Assembly: GCF_002162035.1 (NCBI RefSeq)
Contig: NZ_CP021138.1
Span: forward strand, 2,542,001-2,606,000
Source: Sulfuriferula sp. AH1
GTDB lineage: Bacteria; Pseudomonadota; Gammaproteobacteria; Burkholderiales; Sulfuriferulaceae
DNA length: 64,000 bases
Direction of reading: 5' to 3'
Below are positions 17,834 to 26,835 of this stretch, piece after piece. The notes beneath the pieces were generated by a model. That model saw only the letters and a program-made list of their open reading frames with translations. It was not told the origin of the DNA and did no database searches. The position numbers and the translations under genes are program-made. Numbering within the stretch: position 1 is the stretch's first letter; every line of letters begins with the position of its first letter.

Positions 17834-18394
17834 TCAGAATTCGTTCTGCAACTTCTTGTAGCCTTTCACCAGATTGATATTGGTTTGTGCGACGTCTTCG
17901 GAAAAATCCTTTTCGCTGAAACCCACTTGCCTGATCAGCGTCAGATCGGAATCGGCATGAATATTGGTGGTTGACGGAATATGGAAGCCGTCAGGCAATT
18001 CCACGCCTTCAACCACTGAGTTATGCCGCACCACGCAGCGCTTGCCCACGACGCAGTTAAACAGCACGGAGTTGAAACCGATAAAGACGTCATCGCCCAC
18101 TACGCACGGACCGTGCACGATGGAACGATGCGCGATAGAGGTATGCTCGCCAATCTGGACGCGTGCGCCGGATTTGGAATGAATGACGACGCCGTCCTGA
18201 ATGTTGGAATTGGCACCGATCACTATCGGCTCCATCGAGCCGCTGTCGTCAACTTCATCAGCGCGGATAACGGCGTATGGGCCGATAAACACATTCTCGC
18301 CGATAAAGACCTTGCCGCAGATAATGGCAGTCGGATCCACAAAAGCCGATTCATGTATGACCGGCAAATCACCACTGGGATTTTTACGTATCAT
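17834..18394 (-). CDS. Gamma-class carbonic anhydrase (CamH-like)
   Basis: Left-handed beta-helix protein of 186 residues built from hexapeptide repeats (for example VFIGENVFIGPYAVI). Three histidines fit the zinc site of gamma carbonic anhydrases: His72 in VIHSKSG, and His89 and His94 in IAHRSIVHG. The acidic loop of Cam is absent, as in the CamH branch. Activity would interconvert CO2 and bicarbonate. The ATG overlaps the stop of the upstream SulP gene by four bases (ATGA), so the two are translationally coupled. Some gamma-fold homologues have no anhydrase activity, so the function needs a test. Confidence 0.8.
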   Translation of the reverse strand: MIRKNPSGDLPVIHESAFVDPTAIICGKVFIGENVFIGPYAVIRADEVDDSGSMEPIVIGANSNIQDGVVIHSKSGARVQIGEHTSIAHRSIVHGPCVVGDDVFIGFNSVLFNCVVGKRCVVRHNSVVEGVELPDGFHIPSTTNIHADSDLTLIRQVGFSEKDFSEDVAQTNINLVKGYKKLQNEF

Positions 18395-20175
18395 TTGCGA
18401 AGCTCACCATTAGGTAAAGAAATATTGCATGGCGCAAAAATGCGCGCCTGACACTTGCGACAAATTTCGCTGTCCAGCCTGGGATAAATCGTATCGATCG
18501 GATGCGTCTTGGCAGAGAACAGATTCTCCTCGCCGATATCCCGCATGTAATTGCCTTTAATCAGCAAATCCCGCACGCTGTTCTGCATCCTGTAAAAATA
18601 CAGCCCGCCGCCAATTTTCTTGCGACGGCGCGCTTCCTGCACCAGCATTTCCGCGCCGGCGATATCGATGAAGTTCATCCCGCTCGATGCCAGCAACACA
18701 TGTTTTTGGTCGGGGTTGGATTCGTCCACGTCCTGCAGCACCTGCTGCACGTGATTCACTGCGCCGAAGAATACCGAACCCTGCATGCGCAGTATCTTCA
18801 TTTGCGGGCATTCAGGCTTATTTTCAGCAGGTACATAATGATAGCTGCCCGGCTCGCTATCCGGCACCACCGCGATCACGGCAGGGCGCGAGGTACGGTA
18901 CAGGTACAGCATCAGGGACAGAATAATACCGAAGAAAATTCCCTTTTCCAAATCAATCAGCGTGCCGATCAGCGTCACCATCAGGATGGCCGTCTCCTGC
19001 CTGCTGGTGTGCAGGATCGAATGGATATGATGGAAGTCGATCAGGCCATATGCAACCAGGAATAATATCCCTGCCATCGCGGCCGTCGGCAAATAGGCTG
19101 CCAGCGAAGCCACCGCCATCAGGATCACCACCAGGAACACCGATGAATAGACGGCGGCCAAAGGTGTTTTCGCGCCGGCTGCGTAATTCACGCCGCTACG
19201 ATTGAAGGAGCCGCTGGATGGATAGCTGGAGAAGAAACTGCCGAAAATATTGGACAAGCCCTGACCGATAAACTCCTGATTACCGTCGATACGCTGTTCG
19301 GATTTCACTGCAATGGCGCGGGAAATGGACACGGCCTCGGTCAACGCCAGCATGGTCACGATCAGTGCCGGGAACAGCACCTGCTGAATCGCCGACAGCG
19401 ACAAGTCCGGATGAGTCAGCGGCGGCAAATGCGCCGCCAGCGCGCCTACGGTTTTAATCTGAGTCACGTCGGGTCCGCCTGCCATCTGATTGATGACGAT
19501 AGCGACGACACTGCCGATCACCATCGCCAGAATCATGTACATCTTCGGCATCAGCTTCTTCAGCACTATCCCGGACACCAGCGTAACGGCTCCGACCGCA
19601 GTCACATACGGATTAATACTGCTGAATTGCGCGTAAACCTGATGCAGAATTTCGTAGAACGGCAAACCTCGCGGCATCTGCAACCCGAGGAAATGCTTGA
19701 TCTGGCTGCCGGCGATCAGCACTGCCGCACCGGCGGTAAAACCGATCACCACGGTGTGCGAAATGAAATTGACCAGGGCGCCCATGCGCGCCAGACCCAT
19801 GATCAGCTGGAACAGTCCGGCCAGGAAAGTCAGTGTCAGCACGAGACTGATGTAATGCGCCGAACCCGGTTCTGCGAAAGGGCTGACCGATGCGAATACG
19901 GCGATGGAGATCGCGGTCGTCGGCCCGGATACCAAATGCCACGACGAACCGAACATGGCACCCATGATTGCTGGTACCATAGCTGCGTACAAACCGTATT
20001 CCGGTGGCAGACCTGCAATCGTGGCGAATGCTACGCCTTGCGGCAATACGATCATGGCGCCGGTCAATCCCGCGATCAAATCGGCTTTGGTGGTGGTTTT
20101 ATCAACCATTGGCCACCAGCGCAGGAACGGCAAGACCTTATATAACCAGAGAGGACAAGCGAGCGTATTTTTCAA
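18391..20175 (-). CDS. SulP family anion (possibly bicarbonate) transporter with STAS domain and Cys-rich tail
   Basis: SulP-type carrier of about 594 residues. The N-terminal membrane part includes LIAGLTGAMIVLPQGVAFATIAGLPPEYGLY in family order, and the STAS domain is near residues 450-560 (SGMNFIDIAGAEML). The tail ends ICRKCQARIFAPCN, three cysteines not usual in this family. The start is set at TTG 20175 because GAGG lies 5 bases upstream; GTG at 20199 and TTG at 20214 are alternatives. It is coupled to the gamma carbonic anhydrase by a 4-base overlap. Together this suggests uptake of inorganic carbon for CO2 fixation (inference). Confidence 0.82.
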   Translation of the reverse strand: MKNTLACPLWLYKVLPFLRWWPMVDKTTTKADLIAGLTGAMIVLPQGVAFATIAGLPPEYGLYAAMVPAIMGAMFGSSWHLVSGPTTAISIAVFASVSPFAEPGSAHYISLVLTLTFLAGLFQLIMGLARMGALVNFISHTVVIGFTAGAAVLIAGSQIKHFLGLQMPRGLPFYEILHQVYAQFSSINPYVTAVGAVTLVSGIVLKKLMPKMYMILAMVIGSVVAIVINQMAGGPDVTQIKTVGALAAHLPPLTHPDLSLSAIQQVLFPALIVTMLALTEAVSISRAIAVKSEQRIDGNQEFIGQGLSNIFGSFFSSYPSSGSFNRSGVNYAAGAKTPLAAVYSSVFLVVILMAVASLAAYLPTAAMAGILFLVAYGLIDFHHIHSILHTSRQETAILMVTLIGTLIDLEKGIFFGIILSLMLYLYRTSRPAVIAVVPDSEPGSYHYVPAENKPECPQMKILRMQGSVFFGAVNHVQQVLQDVDESNPDQKHVLLASSGMNFIDIAGAEMLVQEARRRKKIGGGLYFYRMQNSVRDLLIKGNYMRDIGEENLFSAKTHPIDTIYPRLDSEICRKCQARIFAPCNISLPNGELRK

Positions 20176-20331
20176 GGCAACCTCGGATAGGATAAACACA
20201 TAAAAATCGTACAATTATCGCTTATTTGAGTCATGACGGCAAACCAAAACTTACAAAACGCTTACGCCCATTTGGTTTAGCTTGCCGCATCGGCTAAACT
20301 TGACACTATATTTCATATTGCTTGCATAATC

Positions 20332-21663
20332 ATGGCCCACACCCCACTTCCTTTAGAAACTGCCATCACCGCATTACGTACGGTACTGCCGCTGGAAGCA
20401 CCCGCCGACGTCCTGCTCAGCCGCTTCTTCCGCGAGAACCCCGCATTGGGCGCGAAGGATCGCGCCTTTATTGCCGAGCTGGTATTCGGCGTATTGCGCA
20501 ATCTGCGCTCCCTTGATACCGCCTGCGGCAAACCCACGCCACGCCTGCTGGCAATCGCCTGGCTGGCGCGGATTCAAGGCATGAATATGCGTCAGCTCGA
20601 GCCCTATCTGCGGGGACCCGAGCTCGACCAGGTGCCTGCCATCAAAGCCTTCGATCTGGCAGCTCAACCGCTGGCAGTGCAATGGGATGTACCCGACTGG
20701 CTAGCCGAACGGCTCGCGGCGACATTCGGCGAAGCCGATGCCACCCGCCTGACCGCCGCATTGCGCCGCCCTGCCCCGCTCGACCTGCGCGTCAACACCA
20801 TACTCGCCAAACGCGACGAACTGCTGGCGACGCTCAATGCCGCAGGCATGACCGCAGAAGCCACCCCTTATTCGCCGGCAGGAATACGCCTGGCTGACAA
20901 GCCGGCGCTCAATAAATACAAGCCTTTTCTGGCAGGTCACTTTGAAGTGCAGGATGAAGGCAGCCAGCTACTGGGCTATCTGGTTGCACCCAAGCGCGGC
21001 GAAATGGTCGTCGATTTCTGCGCCGGCGCCGGCGGCAAGACCCTGTTGCTCGGCGCGCTCATGCACTCCACCGGGCGTCTGTATGCATTCGACGTCTCGG
21101 AAAAACGCCTTGCCAAGCTCAAGCCGCGCCTGAAACGCTCGGGGCTGTCCAACATCACGCCTCAGCTCATCACCAGTGAACACGACAGCCGCATCAAGCG
21201 CCTGACCGGCAAGATCGACCGCGTGCTGGTCGACGCGCCCTGCAGCGGTCTGGGCACCTTGCGCCGCAATCCTGATCTGAAGCTACGCCAAAATCCGGAA
21301 AGCGTGGCCGAACTCACAGTCAAGCAGGCCAGCATTCTGGCGGCAGCCGCCAAACTGGTGAAGCCGGGCGGCCGTCTGGTGTATGCCACATGCAGTCTGT
21401 TACCGGAAGAAAACGAAAATATCGTTACTGCCTTTCTTGCCGCCAATCCGCAGTTCCGCCTCAAAAATGCCGCCGAAGTGCTCAAAAACCAGCAGATCAA
21501 TGTGCATACCGGCGAATATTTGCGTTTGAATCCGGCAGATCACGGTACGGACGGCTTCTTTGCTGCAGTAATGGAAAATGAAACAGCCGTGCCGGCCAAA
21601 GCCAGGAAAACGGCTGCTGCAAAAACCGATACCGCAGAGGCGGTGGCAGTCGATGCCGCGTAA
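20332..21663 (+). CDS. RsmB/NOP-family RNA 5-methylcytosine methyltransferase
   Basis: SAM-dependent RNA m5C methyltransferase of 443 residues. A NusB-like helical domain covers about 1-130, and the catalytic domain shows VVDFCAGAGGKTLLLG (SAM site), VDAPCSGLGTLRRNPDLK (catalytic PCSG) and YATCSLLPEENENIV (second catalytic Cys in TCS). This layout matches RsmB-type enzymes acting on 16S rRNA, but a more distant NOP paralogue is possible, so no symbol is given. The last 25 residues are Ala/Lys-rich. No Shine-Dalgarno is visible ahead of ATG 20332. The next gene starts inside its 3' end. Confidence 0.85.
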   Translation: MAHTPLPLETAITALRTVLPLEAPADVLLSRFFRENPALGAKDRAFIAELVFGVLRNLRSLDTACGKPTPRLLAIAWLARIQGMNMRQLEPYLRGPELDQVPAIKAFDLAAQPLAVQWDVPDWLAERLAATFGEADATRLTAALRRPAPLDLRVNTILAKRDELLATLNAAGMTAEATPYSPAGIRLADKPALNKYKPFLAGHFEVQDEGSQLLGYLVAPKRGEMVVDFCAGAGGKTLLLGALMHSTGRLYAFDVSEKRLAKLKPRLKRSGLSNITPQLITSEHDSRIKRLTGKIDRVLVDAPCSGLGTLRRNPDLKLRQNPESVAELTVKQASILAAAAKLVKPGGRLVYATCSLLPEENENIVTAFLAANPQFRLKNAAEVLKNQQINVHTGEYLRLNPADHGTDGFFAAVMENETAVPAKARKTAAAKTDTAEAVAVDAA

Positions 21664-22204
21664 ATTTCTGTTTGCAGTCGGTGTGTTATGGGCTTGTCAG
21701 GCCGCCGCGCTGCAATCGGCGGCCGGCCCGCAACCGGCAACCGGCACCATTCAGGTCGCTTTCACCCCCGGCGACGATGCCGCGGGATTGATCATGCAGG
21801 CCATCAGGCATGCCAGACAGCAGATACTTGTACAGGCTTACAGCTTTACCCATATCGGCATTGCCGATGCGCTGATCCAGGCACATCAGCGCGGCATTGA
21901 AGTCAGGGTGATCGCCGACCCCCAGCAGGCTGAACGCATCCCGACCAGCCTGATCCGTCAGCTTGCCGCCGCCGGCATACAGGTACTCATGGACAGCGAA
22001 CATGCCAGCGCACACAATAAAGTCATGATCATCGATGCCGACAGCCATCCCGTTGTCATTACCGGCAGCTATAATTTCACGCATGCAGCCCAATTCATCA
22101 ATGCTGAAAATCTGCTCGTTTTACGCGACAATCCTGGCATTGCCAATGCGTACCGCAACAACTGGCAACGTCATCGCGAACATTCCATGCCGCTAATACC
22201 ATGA
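21653..22204 (+). CDS. Exported phospholipase D-type nuclease (Nuc-like)
   Basis: Small PLD-superfamily protein, 183 residues, with one HKD motif: HNKVMIIDADSH followed by GSYNFTHAA, as in the Nuc endonuclease, which works as a dimer. A signal peptide (KFLFAVGVLWACQAAAL) begins right at the chosen ATG 21653, which overlaps the end of the methyltransferase gene by 11 bases. The longer frame from 21578 would bury this signal. Role is probably periplasmic nucleic-acid or phosphodiester hydrolysis. The stop overlaps the next start (ATGA). Confidence 0.82.
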   Translation: MPRKFLFAVGVLWACQAAALQSAAGPQPATGTIQVAFTPGDDAAGLIMQAIRHARQQILVQAYSFTHIGIADALIQAHQRGIEVRVIADPQQAERIPTSLIRQLAAAGIQVLMDSEHASAHNKVMIIDADSHPVVITGSYNFTHAAQFINAENLLVLRDNPGIANAYRNNWQRHREHSMPLIP

Positions 22205-23484
22205 CCAAACCCGCGCCTTTTGAAAATCTCGTCGAGCATTTGCTCAACGAATCCCACCAGACCGAACTGATCTGGCAAATCAGCTTGCTGGTCATCTGCG
22301 CCTTGCTCGGCTGGGGTCTGATGCGTCTGCTGACTCTGTATTTTGCCCGCACGCATGCCGACTGGCGCATAGGTCAGGCGGCACTCAAACGTCTGGGGCT
22401 GCCGCTAATCGGACTGGCTCTGGTCGTCCTCGGTCGCAGCATATTGCAACAGTGGCATGAGGTGCATCTGCTCAACATCGTGGTGCCATTACTAGGCGCA
22501 CTCGTGCTGGTACGCCTGCTGGTTTACATGTTGCGCTATGCGTTCAATAACAGCGAAGCCCTCAAAGTCTGGGAACGCTATATTGCATGGACGATCTGGC
22601 TGGGATTTGTGATGCATGTCACCGGGGTGCTGCCCCGCATCCAGTTCGCGCTCGATGCGGTAGCGTTCGAATCAGGCAGCCATCATTTTTCGCTGCTGCT
22701 CTTGATCAAGGCACTGACCGTCATCGTCATCGCCATCATCGCCGCGCTATGGCTGGCCCAGTTCGCCGAAGCGCGCCTGATGCGCATCACCAGCCTGGAC
22801 CTCAGCCTGCGTCTGGCGCTGATTAAAACCGTACGCACCTTGCTGTTGATCGTCGGCGTACTGGTCGCGTTGCCCGCCGCGGGCATCGACGTGACCGTAT
22901 TATCGGTGTTCGGCGGTGCTTTGGGCGTCGGCCTGGGTTTCGGTCTGCAAAAGGTGGCCAGCAATTATGTATCCGGTTTCATCATTCTGCTGGACCGCTC
23001 CATACGCCCGGGCGACATGGTTACAGTCGACAACCGCTACGGTGAAGTCAGCCAGCTCAACACCCGCTATACGCTGCTGCGCGCGCAGGACGGTACGGAA
23101 ATCATTATCCCCAACGAAACGCTGATAACCTCCACTGTCGTCAACCACTCATTCACCAAGCGCGATGTGCGCCTAAGCCTGCCGGTGCAGGTCAGTTACG
23201 CCAGCGATCTGGAGCTGGCGTTCAACATCATGAAAACCGCAGCGCTGAATCATGATCGCGTGCTCAAAACGGATACCACCATGCCGCGCGTAATCATTAC
23301 CGCCTTCGCCGATAACGGAATCAACCTCGAATTGATTGTATGGATAAGCGACCCGGAAGAAGGTCAGGCCAATCTGCGCTCCGATCTGTTTTTGAGCATC
23401 TGGCAAGCATTTAAAACCAGTGGTATTGAAATACCGTATCCGCGCCGCGATATACAGATACTCAATAACGAGAACAAATTATGA
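22201..23484 (+). CDS. MscS-family mechanosensitive channel
   Basis: Inner-membrane channel protein of 427 residues with about five hydrophobic segments. The pore helix and MscS signature are clear: ALGVGLGFGLQKVASNY, FIILLDRSIRPGDMVTV, and IIPNETLITSTVVNHS in the beta domain. It releases solutes upon hypo-osmotic shock in characterised relatives. The extra N-terminal helices place it among the mid-size MscS homologues rather than minimal MscS. Start codon overlaps the preceding stop by four bases. Confidence 0.9.
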   Translation: MTKPAPFENLVEHLLNESHQTELIWQISLLVICALLGWGLMRLLTLYFARTHADWRIGQAALKRLGLPLIGLALVVLGRSILQQWHEVHLLNIVVPLLGALVLVRLLVYMLRYAFNNSEALKVWERYIAWTIWLGFVMHVTGVLPRIQFALDAVAFESGSHHFSLLLLIKALTVIVIAIIAALWLAQFAEARLMRITSLDLSLRLALIKTVRTLLLIVGVLVALPAAGIDVTVLSVFGGALGVGLGFGLQKVASNYVSGFIILLDRSIRPGDMVTVDNRYGEVSQLNTRYTLLRAQDGTEIIIPNETLITSTVVNHSFTKRDVRLSLPVQVSYASDLELAFNIMKTAALNHDRVLKTDTTMPRVIITAFADNGINLELIVWISDPEEGQANLRSDLFLSIWQAFKTSGIEIPYPRRDIQILNNENKL

Positions 23485-23491
23485 CAATAGC

Positions 23492-23521
23492 TTGACTTCT
23501 GGTATATTATCGGACTATATT
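23492..23521 (+). promoter_or_regulatory. Sigma-70 promoter of the desaturase gene
   Basis: TTGACT (23492-23497) and TATATT (23516-23521) with an 18-base spacer lie about 73 bases before the desaturase ATG, just after the mscS stop. Confidence 0.6.
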
Positions 23522-23593
23522 GAAATAACAGGATAAGATTGTCCTGAATAGCGCAACTTATCGGTAGCGCATTGCTTAAAAGGTAAAAATATT

Positions 23594-24766
23594 ATGATGG
23601 ACTTAATTGCGAACGGTATGATCGGTCATTTGCCCTGGTATGGCTATGTCCTCGTCGCCTTGGCATTCACCCATATCACCATTGCAGCGGTCACCATTTA
23701 CTTGCACCGTCATCAGGCGCACCGCGCGCTCGAACTGCACGCGATCCCCAGCCACTTTTTCCGTTTCTGGTTATGGCTCACCACCGGCATGATCACCAAA
23801 CAATGGGCGGCGATACACCGCAAACATCACGCCAAATGCGAAACACCCGAAGACCCGCATAGCCCGCAAGTGCTGGGCATCAAAAAGGTCTTCTTCGAAG
23901 GCGCAGAACTCTATCGCGCAGCCTGCAAAGTGCCTGAAACCATGGAAAAATACGGTTCCGGCACACCTGAAGACTGGCTGGAACACCATCTTTACACTCC
24001 GCATAGCGGCAAAGGTATTTATCTGATGATGGCGATCGACCTGATCTTGTTCGGCCCTATCGGCCTGACCATCTGGGCGGTACAAATGGCGTGGATACCT
24101 GTCACTGCAGCCGGCATCGTCAACGGTATCGGCCACTACTGGGGTTATCGCAATTTCACCTGCGAAGATGCCAGCACCAACATTTCACCCTGGGGCATCC
24201 TGATTGGCGGCGAAGAGCTGCACAACAACCATCATGCCTATGGCAGCTCAGCCAAACTTTCCAACAAATGGTATGAATTCGATATCGGCTGGCTCTACAT
24301 CCGCAGCATGGAAATGGTTGGCCTGGCCAAAGTCAAGAAAGTCGCGCCTACCGCACGTTTCAAAGCCGCCAAACCGGTATGCGACCTGGATCTGCTGCAG
24401 GCTGTCATCACCCATCGCTATGATGTGCTGACCCGCTATGCACGCACTGTCAAGGCCACATGCAGCGCCGAGATGAGCAAGCTGCAGCACGATCACGGCA
24501 TGGTAAAGAAACTCAAGCACTGGCTGCATCTGGATGCTGCCGATCTGGCTGATGCGGACAAGCTGCGACTGGCAGAAGTACTCAAGCAGAGTCAGCAGCT
24601 CAACACCATCTACACCATGCGTCAGGATCTGGCGGCATTATGGGCGCGCTCCAACGCATCGAAAGAGCAGCTGCTGAAGCAGTTGCAAGACTGGTGCCAA
24701 CGCGCCGAGTCCAGCGGTATCGAATCACTGCAGACATTTTCACGCAAATTGCGCTGCTATGCCTGA
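23594..24766 (+). CDS. Membrane fatty acid desaturase (DesA/acyl-lipid type) with helical C-terminal extension
   Basis: Di-iron membrane desaturase of 390 residues that would introduce a double bond into membrane acyl chains. The three histidine boxes are HRHQAH (38-43), HRKHH (75-79) and HNNHH (210-214), with hydrophobic segments around them. Residues from about 260 to the end form a charged helical tail (MRQDLAALWARSNASKEQLL) that is not part of the catalytic fold and resembles the C-terminal helical region of ISL3-type transposases; similar tails occur in related betaproteobacterial desaturases as far as I recall. It has its own promoter and a terminator. Confidence 0.85.
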   Translation: MMDLIANGMIGHLPWYGYVLVALAFTHITIAAVTIYLHRHQAHRALELHAIPSHFFRFWLWLTTGMITKQWAAIHRKHHAKCETPEDPHSPQVLGIKKVFFEGAELYRAACKVPETMEKYGSGTPEDWLEHHLYTPHSGKGIYLMMAIDLILFGPIGLTIWAVQMAWIPVTAAGIVNGIGHYWGYRNFTCEDASTNISPWGILIGGEELHNNHHAYGSSAKLSNKWYEFDIGWLYIRSMEMVGLAKVKKVAPTARFKAAKPVCDLDLLQAVITHRYDVLTRYARTVKATCSAEMSKLQHDHGMVKKLKHWLHLDAADLADADKLRLAEVLKQSQQLNTIYTMRQDLAALWARSNASKEQLLKQLQDWCQRAESSGIESLQTFSRKLRCYA

Positions 24767-24780
24767 GCATTAGGATCACC

Positions 24781-24816
24781 CAATAAAAAACCCGCGTAAC
24801 AGCGAGTTTTTTATTG
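24781..24816. terminator. Bidirectional terminator between desaturase and wbuC-like genes
   Basis: Inverted repeat with A-rich and T-rich ends (CAATAAAAAACCCGC against GCGAGTTTTTTATTG, one mismatch). It lies between two convergent genes and can serve both. Confidence 0.8.
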
Positions 24817-24839
24817 GGTGCAAACTGCGGGTCAGATTA

Positions 24840-25319
24840 TCAGCCCTGACCCCACAACCGGTCACCTGCTTTGGCCTTGGCATACCAGCGATTCAATTCA
24901 ACCCCTTGCTCGGCATCATCGGATGCATAGCCCGGCGCAAAATCCGCTGCATTAATTGGCGTGTAAGGGCCGCGCTTCACTTCGAAGATCACGCCGCCGG
25001 CGTCCAGCGACAGCACGCCATGCCACACCCCGGCTGGAGTTTCCTGCACAGAACACCCCTTGCCCAGCACTACACGCTCAGTGACGACACCGTCGCCATT
25101 GAACAGCAGCACGATGAAGCGACCGCGTAGCGCCGTCAGCAACTCCCAGGTATGGGCATGACGATGCGGACGAATGACGGTATCGGGCTCCATTGCGATC
25201 GCCAGGCGCTGAATAGGGTCGGTCAATTCGTCATGCAGATTCGCATTGGCGCGTAACCGTGGCGATGCTTTCGCCTGTGCGCTCAGGGTATCAAGCGCGG
25301 CCAAATCCAGTTGTTTCAA
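24840..25319 (-). CDS. WbuC-family cupin-fold metalloprotein
   Basis: Cupin protein of 159 residues of the WbuC type. Metal-binding cupin residues are visible in RPHRHAHTWELL and in VWHGVLSLD. WbuC genes are often found in O-antigen clusters, but the reaction is unknown; no such cluster adjoins it here. The start is TTG at 25319, supported by GAGGAG 8 bases upstream, which forms the last two sense codons of the preceding gene, so the two are coupled. Confidence 0.75.
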   Translation of the reverse strand: MKQLDLAALDTLSAQAKASPRLRANANLHDELTDPIQRLAIAMEPDTVIRPHRHAHTWELLTALRGRFIVLLFNGDGVVTERVVLGKGCSVQETPAGVWHGVLSLDAGGVIFEVKRGPYTPINAADFAPGYASDDAEQGVELNRWYAKAKAGDRLWGQG

Positions 25320-25322
25320 ATT

Positions 25323-25631
25323 CTACTCCTCAATAACGTAAACTCTGGTCAGTAACGGCAATTCATGGCGACGCGCATTCGCTGCCAGGAAATCGCCGCG
25401 CAACATGTAATCACCGCGCGCCAGTGATTCGGCGTTAAGCTCGGCCATGCACTCCGAAGGCTCTTCCATCAATGCGGCAAACAGCACTTCCAGCTCGCGC
25501 GGCTCGATTTTAAGCCGGCCAAACGGATGCCGATTGTCGATTGCCTGCCAAAATAGACTTACATCCCAATTATGTGCCTGTATCGCAGGGTGCTGGAACC
25601 AGGTAACCAGTTTTTGTTCGAGCGCAGACAT
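25323..25631 (-). CDS. Hypothetical protein (102 aa)
   Basis: Not recognised. A soluble acidic protein with no signal peptide or membrane segment, predicted mixed helix (LEVLFAALMEEPSECMAEL) and ending LLTRVYVIEE. It precedes the WbuC-type gene by 3 bases and its last codons contain that gene's ribosome site, so the pair is probably one operon. It diverges from the EVE-domain gene 49 bp away. Confidence 0.6.
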   Translation of the reverse strand: MSALEQKLVTWFQHPAIQAHNWDVSLFWQAIDNRHPFGRLKIEPRELEVLFAALMEEPSECMAELNAESLARGDYMLRGDFLAANARRHELPLLTRVYVIEE

Positions 25632-25680
25632 AATGTTTTCCAGTAAAATAAGCAGACACCCATTATACGACGAGAACTCG

Positions 25681-26136
25681 ATGCGCTATTGGTTAATGAA
25701 ATCCGAACCCTCGGATGTGAGCATAGACGACCTTGCGAATTTCCCGAACCAGACTGTCGCCTGGTATGGCATACGCAATTATCAGGCGCGGAATTTCATG
25801 CGCGACCAGATGCAGGTAGGCGATGCCGTGCTGTTCTACCATTCCAGCTGCGATCAGCCCGGCATCGCCGGACTGGCCCGCGTCAGCCGTCTGGCTTACC
25901 CGGACGAAACCCAGTTCGACACAGCCAGCAAATATTTCGACCCCAAAGCCACCCGCGAGACGCCGCGCTGGCTTAATGTCGACGTCCAGCTGGTGAGAAA
26001 AACCCGACTGATGCCGCTCAAGGAAATCCGCGAATATCCCGAACTGGCGCAGATGCGCATCCTGCAACGCGGCAATCGCTTGTCGATCACCCCGATCGAT
26101 CCGCGCGAATACGAATTCATCGTCGGCAAGTTATGA
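25681..26136 (+). CDS. EVE domain protein
   Basis: Single-domain EVE protein, 151 residues, of the PUA-like fold that binds modified bases in nucleic acids; the cellular role in bacteria is open. Family segments are YWLMKSEPSDVSIDDL, WYGIRNYQARNFMRD, GDAVLFYHSSC and GIAGLARV. The ATG at 25681 was chosen because the family sequence starts right there; the frame open further upstream runs antisense to the divergent gene. It overlaps the GST-like gene by four bases. Confidence 0.88.
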   Translation: MRYWLMKSEPSDVSIDDLANFPNQTVAWYGIRNYQARNFMRDQMQVGDAVLFYHSSCDQPGIAGLARVSRLAYPDETQFDTASKYFDPKATRETPRWLNVDVQLVRKTRLMPLKEIREYPELAQMRILQRGNRLSITPIDPREYEFIVGKL

Positions 26137-26813
26137 TCCGGCTCCATCACCGCTGGTCGTCGATGGCAGCACAACAGGTACGGCTGGCGCTGACTTGCAA
26201 GGGGATCGATTTTGACAGTATTGCGCTGGCACAGAACGATGACGACATCTGGTTCGGACTCGGTGTCGCCCGTGCCGATGTAGCACTGCAAATCCCCGGG
26301 CAGCCGATCCACTGCGATGCCATTGCCATTTTGCGCAATCTGGATAACTGGGTGGACGGCACGCCGATATTCAATGGCCTGGTAGATGATGCCGCATGGC
26401 AGGCCTTGCTGGCATGGCATGACAATGTGCAGCATCTGCGTGAGCGCCTGTATGCTCCGGTGCTGCCCGCATTCATCGATATCGGCAGCAATGAGAACGA
26501 CATGGCGGCATACAAGAGCGACGTCCTGCATCGCTACGGCATGAGCGTGGAAGCGCTGTCCAACGACCGTTATGACGGCTTTAACCAGTTGGCCGCGCAG
26601 TCGCATCTGACTGAGCTTGGACGGCATCTTTCGAAGAACCGCTTTTACCTGAACAACACGCTCAGCGCGTGCGATATCCTCATCGCCTGCGATTTATTTC
26701 CGTTACAATTACTCGATGGGGTGACCATGCCACTCGATCTGATGTACTACATCCAGCGTGTCGAGACCGCGTGCGGCACCAGTTTGCGCACAGGGCTCAT
26801 CACGCAGCACTGA
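26133..26813 (+). CDS. Glutathione S-transferase-like protein
   Basis: A 226-residue protein with a thioredoxin-like N-terminal part (IRLHHRWSSMAAQQVRLALTCKGIDFD) and an all-helical C-terminal part (LNNTLSACDILIACDLFPLQLL), the layout of GSTs. The N-terminal catalytic Ser/Tyr/Cys cannot be assigned with certainty, although Ser9/Ser10 are placed suitably. Its start overlaps the EVE gene stop (ATGA). Substrate unknown. Confidence 0.65.
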   Translation: MIRLHHRWSSMAAQQVRLALTCKGIDFDSIALAQNDDDIWFGLGVARADVALQIPGQPIHCDAIAILRNLDNWVDGTPIFNGLVDDAAWQALLAWHDNVQHLRERLYAPVLPAFIDIGSNENDMAAYKSDVLHRYGMSVEALSNDRYDGFNQLAAQSHLTELGRHLSKNRFYLNNTLSACDILIACDLFPLQLLDGVTMPLDLMYYIQRVETACGTSLRTGLITQH

Positions 26814-26835
26814 ACATAATCCTTAAGGAATCAAC

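Noticed and set aside
20300-20330. TTGACA and CATAAT before the RNA methyltransferase gene
   Set aside because: Spacer is 19 bases and the -10 would touch the start codon, which would require a leaderless transcript starting inside the gene.
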